DNA of 12,578 nt from an uncultured Bacilli bacterium (lineage in GTDB: Bacteria > Bacillota_I > Bacilli_A > RF39 > UBA660): the NCBI GenBank assembly GCA_947632415.1, contig CANRPB010000031.1, positions 1 through 12,578 on the forward strand. The letters run 5' to 3'. Below the pieces are notes generated by a model. That model searched no databases and was not told the origin of the DNA. It worked only from the letters and a program-made list of their open reading frames with translations. This document shows positions 8,525 through 12,578 of the stretch, piece after piece; positions within the stretch are counted from its first letter, which is position 1; each line of letters begins with the position of its first letter. The translations under genes were made by a program, and so were the position numbers.

Positions 8525-10145
8525 GTTTTTTGATAAAGTTTTGGATGATAAAAGATATTTTTTTGTATTTATTCTTATTTTGACTGTTATTTCTGTTTTA
8601 CCAATTTTTATGTTGGAGTTGCCGTATGGTGGTGATTTAAATTTTCATTTGAAACGAATAGAGGCAATTAAAAATAATTTTGAATTTGGTTTGGTTAATT
8701 ATCCTATATATTTTAAATATTTGAATAATTATGGTTATGCGAGTGGTTTGTTTTATCCTGATTTATTTTTAAATATTCCAGCATTTTTAAATTATATTGG
8801 CATTGATTTATTTTTGTCGTATAGAATATTTTTGTTTCTTATAAAGTTTTTTTCTCTTATTTCTATATATTATTCTGTGAGTTCTATTAACAAGAGTAAA
8901 TTTAGTGGTTTATTATCTTTGGTATTGTATGCTTTTTCATCTTATATATTTATCGATATGTTTGAACGAGGTGCTTTGGCGGAAACGATTACTGTAGTGT
9001 TTATACCATTGGTAATAAGGGGAATTTATGAGATAATATATGGTGATGTTAGTAAATATTATTTTTTTGTTATTGGTATTTTGGGTGTACTTTATAGTCA
9101 TATAATAAGTTTTTATATAATTTCCATTTTTCTCTTATTTTTTATAGTAATAAATATTAAAAAGATTACTTTGGAAAAAGTAAAAGTTTTAGTCAAATCA
9201 GTTGTGATATTTTTGTTACTTAGTTCGCATTTTCTTTTTCCTTTGTTTGAACAAATGTTAGATGGAAAGTTTTATTATAATGGTTTGATTGATACTGATA
9301 TTTTATTGAATAATTCTGTTCCTGTTTTTTTTACTTTTTTGGAAGTACCATATTATATGTTTTTGAATATTTTTACTGATAAATGGATACCATGTGGTAT
9401 TGGAATTATATATTTTATTTTAATTATTTATTATTTAAGAAATAAAACTAAGTTTGATAATATTGGTAAGCAGTTTTTATTTTTGGGATTATTATGTATA
9501 TTATTTGCGTCAAAAACATTTATTTGGAGAATCGATTTTTTTACGAAAATATTTTCATATATTCAGTTTCCGTTTAGAATTTATATTTTGGCAACTATTT
9601 TATTTATAATAGCGTTTACAAGGACGTTTAGTTTTATTAAAGATAGATCAATTTTTTTATCAAAATTAACTGTTTTTATGTTTTTGATGTTTGTTTTAAA
9701 TTTATTTTATCCGTTTATAAATATTAAAGTTGATAAGTTAACTGATGATGAGGTTCTTTATGGTGAATATTTGCCTATAGAGTATCCTCAAATAGATTAT
9801 TATGATATTAGAGAAAATAAAATTATGAGTAATTGTAATGTTAAGTATGATATTGTTAGTTCTTATAAAACATATATTGATTATACTTCACAGTGTGATA
9901 ATTTAGAGTTAGAATTACCATTAATATATTATAAAGGTTATAGTTTAAGTATTAACAATGAAAAAATTCCGATATATAAAAGTCAAAATGGTCTTATAAA
10001 AATTAATACTACTGTTCAAAATGGTCATATAGAGATATTTTATGATGGTACTATAATTTATAAAGTTACTAAGTATGTATCTATAATAACTTTTATTTTA
10101 ATTATTATTAAATATTTAAGAGGTGTTTTGTATGTTAAAAAATAA
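8517..10145 (+). CDS. PTPS-related/YfhO-like GT-C membrane protein, paralogue 4
   Basis: This is the most divergent of the four, about 542 residues from the start chosen here. Marks: GGDLNFHLKR (38-47, D40), LNNYGYASGLFYPDLFLN, ERGALAETITVVFIP, QFPFRIYILATIL (Phe for Trp, R354), GEYLP (416-420), and ELPLIYYKGYSLS near the C-terminus. It lacks the Cys pair of the others in the terminal domain but has two Cys just before it (SNCNVKYD and TSQCDNLE). The start is uncertain. TTG 8517 has GGTG (8507-8510) six bases upstream and gives exactly the same 23-residue lead-in and D40 spacing as the paralogues. ATG 8505 and ATG 8487 are in frame but have weak ribosome sites. With TTG the overlap with paralogue 3 is 8 bases. 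It is probably an outer-face glycosyltransferase with a different sugar or acceptor. Confidence 0.75.
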   Translation: MNKFFDKVLDDKRYFFVFILILTVISVLPIFMLELPYGGDLNFHLKRIEAIKNNFEFGLVNYPIYFKYLNNYGYASGLFYPDLFLNIPAFLNYIGIDLFLSYRIFLFLIKFFSLISIYYSVSSINKSKFSGLLSLVLYAFSSYIFIDMFERGALAETITVVFIPLVIRGIYEIIYGDVSKYYFFVIGILGVLYSHIISFYIISIFLLFFIVINIKKITLEKVKVLVKSVVIFLLLSSHFLFPLFEQMLDGKFYYNGLIDTDILLNNSVPVFFTFLEVPYYMFLNIFTDKWIPCGIGIIYFILIIYYLRNKTKFDNIGKQFLFLGLLCILFASKTFIWRIDFFTKIFSYIQFPFRIYILATILFIIAFTRTFSFIKDRSIFLSKLTVFMFLMFVLNLFYPFINIKVDKLTDDEVLYGEYLPIEYPQIDYYDIRENKIMSNCNVKYDIVSSYKTYIDYTSQCDNLELELPLIYYKGYSLSINNEKIPIYKSQNGLIKINTTVQNGHIEIFYDGTIIYKVTKYVSIITFILIIIKYLRGVLYVKK

Positions 10146-11595
10146 AAAATTTATAATAATTTTTATTGTATTGTTGGGGTTGTTTGTTAGAGTGTACAAA
10201 TTATATGATATTCCACATGGGATTAATGTTGATGAGGCTGGTATGTTTGTAGATGCTAATATGTTAGTTAAATTTGGTGTTGATAGGTATAATAATGCAT
10301 TTCCTGTTTATTTACCTAATTTTGGTGGTGGACAGAGTATTATGTATGCGTATTTAACGGCGCTTTTGATAAGGATATTTTCTAGTTCGTTTTTATTAAT
10401 AAGGGTTGTTTCTGTTATATTTGGCTTGATTGTAATAATATTTTCGTATCTTATATCAAAGGAGTTTGTTAGTGATAAGCAGTCGATAATGGTAATGGCT
10501 ATGGTAGCCTTTTGTCCATATTTTATTCAGGCTTCTAGAATAGGTTTAGATTGTAATCTTTTACTTGGTATGTTTATGATTTCATTTTATTTGTTTATTA
10601 AGGCTATAAAAAGTGAAAATAAATTGTTTTATTTTTTGTCTGGTATTTGTTTTGGATTATGTTTTTATACTTATGCTGTTGCTTATTTATTTATACCAAT
10701 ATTTTTGTTTTTGTCTATTGCTTATTTATTAAAAAATAATAAAATAAATATCAAGAGTGTTGTTATTTTTTCAATTACATTTATTTTAACAATATTACCG
10801 ATTGTATTCTTCTTATTAGTTAATTATGGTATTATTCCAGAATTTAGGTTTTTGTTTTTCAATATTAATAAAATACCAAGATTTAGATCTAATGAAGTAA
10901 ATTTGTTTTATGTATTTATAAATTTTCCTGTAATTTTGGATTTATTATCATTTGATACGATAGAGTATAATGCTTTACCATTATTTGGGACAATATATTA
11001 TGTTTTTATTCCTTTTTTTATTTATGGGTTTATGTTATATACTAGAAAAATATATATAAGTATTAAGAATAAAGAGTTTGATTTAGAAAATTTAGTATAT
11101 TTTGCTTTGTTAGGTTGTTTAAGCGCTTTGATGTTTGTTTTTGCTCCTAATATAAATAAGGCTAATGCAATATTTTTCCCTATTATATATTTTACTGTGT
11201 ATGGAATTTTTAAAATTAAAAAGCGTTTTATAAAGGTAATACCTATTGTATTAATGATAAATTTTGTATTTTTTTCAATATATTATTTTAATTTTTATGA
11301 TGATTTTGATAAGGTTTTCTTTGATGATGAATTGTATTTGATTATACATGATAATTATGAGCTTTTGAAGGATAAAAAAATTTTGATATATTCATCTAAT
11401 ATAGAAGATTATATATATGAGCAATTAGGGAAGATACAATATATTGATAGTAAAGATCAAATTATAAATATAAATAGTTCTAATGAGTTGGATTTGGCTG
11501 CGATTTGTTTTACAGACGAGTTAAATTATTTAGAATATAAGAAATACTTCAGCCATGAAATACTGTATAAGAATTATCACATTTTGTATAATTGA
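10132..11595 (+). CDS. GT39-like (ArnT/PMT superfamily) membrane glycosyltransferase
   Basis: This polytopic protein is about 487 residues long. After one N-terminal helix it has IPHGINVDEAG, with the Asp-Glu pair at 34-35 in the first outer loop, the catalytic pair of the GT39/PMT and ArnT-like GT-C families. PNFGGGQSIMYAYLTAL and LIRVVSVIFG follow, which is the usual order in bacterial family-39 proteins that take sugars from polyprenyl-phosphate donors. ASRIGLDCN marks the next conserved loop. About ten membrane helices lead to a short soluble C-terminal part (about 390-487). ATG 10132 is preferred over GTG 10123 because AGAGGTG (10119-10125) sits six bases before it. It overlaps paralogue 4 by 14 bases and appears to be the last gene of the operon. 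TGA at 11593-11595 is the stop. The acceptor is unknown; a cell-envelope glycan is likely from context. Confidence 0.8.
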   Translation: MLKNKKFIIIFIVLLGLFVRVYKLYDIPHGINVDEAGMFVDANMLVKFGVDRYNNAFPVYLPNFGGGQSIMYAYLTALLIRIFSSSFLLIRVVSVIFGLIVIIFSYLISKEFVSDKQSIMVMAMVAFCPYFIQASRIGLDCNLLLGMFMISFYLFIKAIKSENKLFYFLSGICFGLCFYTYAVAYLFIPIFLFLSIAYLLKNNKINIKSVVIFSITFILTILPIVFFLLVNYGIIPEFRFLFFNINKIPRFRSNEVNLFYVFINFPVILDLLSFDTIEYNALPLFGTIYYVFIPFFIYGFMLYTRKIYISIKNKEFDLENLVYFALLGCLSALMFVFAPNINKANAIFFPIIYFTVYGIFKIKKRFIKVIPIVLMINFVFFSIYYFNFYDDFDKVFFDDELYLIIHDNYELLKDKKILIYSSNIEDYIYEQLGKIQYIDSKDQIININSSNELDLAAICFTDELNYLEYKKYFSHEILYKNYHILYN

Positions 11596-11631
11596 TTAAG
11601 TAAAATTAGCAAAAAAACTTGTTAAAATATA
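11596..11631. other. short gap after the glycosyltransferase operon
   Basis: This stretch lies between the end of the GT39-like gene and the promoter region of the first small gene. I see no clear hairpin followed by a T-run, so the long operon may not end at an intrinsic terminator here and could read through into the small genes. TTGTTA (11619-11624) might act as a -35 box, but it is not preserved in the duplicated copy downstream. Confidence 0.35.
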
Positions 11632-11660
11632 TTTACTAAGTTTAAATTATGTGTTAAGAT
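11632..11660 (+). promoter_or_regulatory. candidate promoter of small gene 1
   Basis: TTTACT (11632-11637) and TAAGAT (11655-11660) are separated by 17 bases, each matching four of six consensus positions. The whole stretch from 11641 to the ribosome binding site is preserved base for base in the second unit (12106 onward), which supports a functional promoter and leader. It predicts a 5' untranslated leader of roughly 27 bases. The exact boxes are inferred. Confidence 0.45.
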
Positions 11661-11693
11661 TGTATTAAGGTAATCGAAGGGTGGTGAAAGTTG

Positions 11694-11909
11694 ATGAAGG
11701 AAGCAGCAGGAGAAGCTAATATGACTGTAATTACTATTGTATTAATTGGTGTAGTAGCAGCAGTAGGAGCAATATTAATTCCAAGACTTATGAATAATAT
11801 GAGTGATAAATCATGTTGCCAAGAGTTAGGTGGATATGTAAGTGCTGGAACATGTAAAGATGGAGCAGCTAATGGAAAAGCAATAAAGGGATTGAGAGGT
11901 TCTTGCTAG
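11694..11909 (+). CDS. small Cys-rich one-pass membrane protein 1 (pilin-like?), unknown function
   Basis: This 71-residue protein has a short charged start (MKEAAGEAN), one hydrophobic helix (about 10-30, TVITIVLIGVVAAVGAILIP), then a polar tail with Cys at 41, 42, 54 and 71, the last being the C-terminal residue. I do not recognise a named family. A short leader ending in Ala-Ala-Gly directly before a hydrophobic helix, plus a Cys-rich outer tail, recalls type IV or Flp-like pilins, where a peptidase cuts after Gly. The usual Glu at +5 is missing, so this is only a suggestion; a bacteriocin-like or other surface peptide is possible. ATG 11694 is preferred over TTG 11691 because the second copy has only the ATG. 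GAAGGGTGGTGA (11676-11687) is a strong ribosome site. Codons are visibly less AT-rich (gca, gga, gta) than in the operon, suggesting high expression. Confidence 0.8.
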   Translation: MKEAAGEANMTVITIVLIGVVAAVGAILIPRLMNNMSDKSCCQELGGYVSAGTCKDGAANGKAIKGLRGSC

Positions 11910-11982
11910 TATTTTATATGCATTATAAGATATTTGCATAAAATTATTGCTTCTTAAATTTTTTTGAAGATATATGAAAGGT

Positions 11983-12012
11983 AGGTAGAAATATCTACTT
12001 TTTATTTTATTT
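11983..12012 (+). terminator. intrinsic terminator of small gene 1
   Basis: AGGTAGA (11983-11989) pairs with TCTACTT (11994-12000) around the loop AATA, with one G-U pair. A T-rich tail follows (TTTTTATTTTATTTTT from 11999). A matching hairpin stands at the same place after the second small gene. Confidence 0.7.
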
Positions 12013-12085
12013 TTAATTTGGTATTTTTATAATAAATAAGAGTTGTAATAGTGGTTATATTTGTTATTTTATTAATAGAAAATTA
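12013..12085. other. AT-rich spacer between the two small units
   Basis: These 73 bases separate the terminator of the first unit from the start of the second. I see no open reading frame of useful length and no strong hairpin. The segment has no counterpart upstream of copy 1. Confidence 0.4.
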
Positions 12086-12096
12086 GTTAAAATATG

Positions 12097-12125
12097 TTTA
12101 CTAAGTTTAAATTATGTGTTAAGAT
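12097..12125 (+). promoter_or_regulatory. candidate promoter of small gene 2
   Basis: TTTACT (12097-12102) and TAAGAT (12120-12125) with 17-base spacing are identical to the pair ahead of small gene 1. The terminator just upstream means this gene would need its own promoter, which strengthens the call. Confidence 0.48.
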
Positions 12126-12158
12126 TGTATTAAGGTAATCGAAGGGTGGTGAAAATTA

Positions 12159-12374
12159 ATGAAAGAAGCAGCAGGAGAAGCTAATATGACTGTAATTACT
12201 ATTGTATTAATTGGTGTAGTTGCAGCAGTAGGAGCAATATTGATCCCAAGACTTATGAATAATATGAGTGATAAATCATGTTGCCAAGAGTTAGGTGGAT
12301 ATGTAAGTGGCGCTAAATGTATTGGTGGTGCGGCTAATAATTTAAATATCAAGAACTTGAGAAATTCTTGCTAA
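12159..12374 (+). CDS. small Cys-rich one-pass membrane protein 2 (pilin-like?), unknown function
   Basis: This 71-residue paralogue is identical to small protein 1 over residues 1-50; the DNA differs there at only four synonymous sites. The last 21 residues carry all ten amino-acid changes: positions 51-53, 55, 56, 61-63, 66 and 69. All four Cys (41, 42, 54, 71) are kept. Several changes introduce Asn (61, 63, 66, 69). The charged leader, hydrophobic helix and strong ribosome site (GAAGGGTGGTGA, 12141-12152) are as in copy 1. A conserved membrane anchor with a variable, probably disulfide-held tail suggests a surface or secreted subunit whose exposed face is diversifying. The function is unknown. 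An opposite-strand open frame over this gene (12119-12352) is a shadow. Confidence 0.8.
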   Translation: MKEAAGEANMTVITIVLIGVVAAVGAILIPRLMNNMSDKSCCQELGGYVSGAKCIGGAANNLNIKNLRNSC

Positions 12375-12441
12375 TATTTTATTTGTATTATAAGATAATT
12401 TTATAAAATTATTGCTTCTTAAATTTTTTGAGAAATAGATT

Positions 12442-12470
12442 GTAGATAGTAATATCTACTTTTTATTTTT
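12442..12470 (+). terminator. intrinsic terminator of small gene 2
   Basis: GTAGATA (12442-12448) pairs perfectly with TATCTAC (12453-12459) around the loop GTAA and is followed by TTTTTATTTTT. The stem differs from that of copy 1 in sequence and length but keeps the GTAGA/TCTAC core, so the structure has been maintained. Confidence 0.75.
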
Positions 12471-12529
12471 GAAAAATCTCTAAAAGTTTCTTGTTTTTTT
12501 AATTTTTTTGCGATTTTATCAATTTTAAT

Positions 12530-12558
12530 AATTGGTAAATTTTTTTTTACCAATTTTT
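12530..12558. terminator. perfect 10-bp palindrome, possible terminator
   Basis: AATTGGTAAA (12530-12539) and TTTACCAATT (12546-12555) form a perfect stem around six T, followed by a short T-run to 12558. It could be a second terminator for the small genes or belong to a gene beyond the right edge on the opposite strand. The gap 12471-12578 otherwise shows no gene I can support. Confidence 0.45.
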
Positions 12559-12578
12559 AAAATTTGCTAGACAGATTT

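Larger units (their letters stand above)
11621..12005 (+). repeat. tandem duplicated small transcription unit, copy 1
   Basis: This unit holds promoter, ribosome binding site, a 71-codon gene, a conserved 3' untranslated stretch and a terminator. It matches 12086-12470 at an offset of 465 bases from the promoter through the stop codon, then 461 at the terminator because of small deletions. The upstream 70 bases and the first 150 coding bases are nearly identical. The last third of the gene and the terminator stem differ. Confidence 0.88.
12086..12470 (+). repeat. tandem duplicated small transcription unit, copy 2
   Basis: This is the second copy of the promoter-gene-terminator unit at 11621-12005. 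Only one base differs between gttaaaatat and the ribosome binding site, apart from the last few bases before the ATG (aaagttg in copy 1, aaaatta in copy 2). Confidence 0.88.

Noticed and set aside
3789..10145. A pterin-biosynthesis role suggested by the family name '6-pyruvoyl-tetrahydropterin synthase-related'
   Set aside because: The proteins are multi-pass membrane proteins with GT-C-like motifs and share the YfhO-type C-terminal domain. No zinc-binding His set of true PTPS enzymes is visible.
139..11595. Use of the Mycoplasma-type code (TGA = Trp)
   Set aside because: Tryptophan is encoded by TGG throughout, and no in-frame TGA interrupts any gene. The one TGA at 11593 makes a sensible stop.
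11917..11940. Inverted repeat TATGCA...TGCATA in the 3' untranslated stretch of small gene 1
   Set aside because: The equivalent bases in copy 2 do not keep the pairing (a T-T mismatch and a G-U pair appear), so a conserved RNA structure is not supported.
12119..12352. Minus-strand open frame of 77 codons over small gene 2
   Set aside because: It is the antisense shadow of the small gene, and it extends over that gene's promoter region.
1..12578. CRISPR array, tRNA or rRNA genes, riboswitch
   Set aside because: I saw no regularly spaced short repeats, no cloverleaf-like GC-richer segments, and no conserved rRNA or riboswitch motifs in the few short intergenic regions.

Overview
The window is extremely AT-rich (visibly well over 70% A+T) and comes from a low-GC bacterium. 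All nine complete genes, and an apparent gene tail at the left edge, lie on the + strand. The coding regions use TGG for tryptophan, contain no internal TGA, end in TAA, TAG or TGA, and have Shine-Dalgarno sequences of the AGGAGGTG type. This indicates translation table 11. With the gene families present (YfhO-like and 'PTPS-related' membrane proteins, Wzy/ligase, GT39), it suggests an AT-rich Bacillota/Mycoplasmatota-like organism, perhaps host-associated. The species cannot be named from this sequence.

Region 1 (1-11595) looks like one long operon of surface-glycan membrane enzymes. After what looks like the last 22 codons of an upstream gene come: an O-antigen ligase/Wzy-type polymerase (154-1395); a large YfhO-family GT-C protein (1382-3808); four tandem paralogous GT-C-like proteins of about 530-542 residues, the family labelled '6-pyruvoyl-tetrahydropterin synthase-related membrane protein' (3789-5387, 5362-6954, 6929-8524, 8517-10145); and a GT39/ArnT-PMT-like glycosyltransferase (10132-11595). 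Each gene overlaps the next by 8-26 bases, with its ribosome binding site inside the preceding gene, so translation is probably coupled. After start-site correction, the YfhO protein and all four paralogues carry their GT-C aspartate at residue 40. The likely shared job is to build or decorate a cell-envelope polymer on the outer face of the membrane using polyprenyl-phosphate sugars. The substrates and sugars are unknown, and no cytosolic glycosyltransferase or flippase is in view.

The paralogue array carries a recombination scar. A 544-bp block spanning the end of the first paralogue and the start of the second recurs 1567 bp later across the next junction, about 97% identical, with a perfect 305-bp core. 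The middle paralogue is therefore a mosaic: its start matches the next gene, its end matches the previous gene, and its middle differs from both.

Region 2 (about 11620-12470) is different. It is a tandem duplication, 465 bp apart, of a complete small transcription unit: promoter, strong ribosome binding site, 71-codon gene, terminator. Each gene encodes a small one-pass membrane protein with four cysteines. The two proteins are identical over residues 1-50 and differ at 10 of the last 21, with all four cysteines conserved. This looks like a pilin-like or other secreted/surface peptide family with a diversifying tail. Its function is not recognised, and I consider it the best candidate for something undescribed. 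The window ends in non-coding AT-rich DNA with a perfect 10-bp palindrome that may be another terminator.
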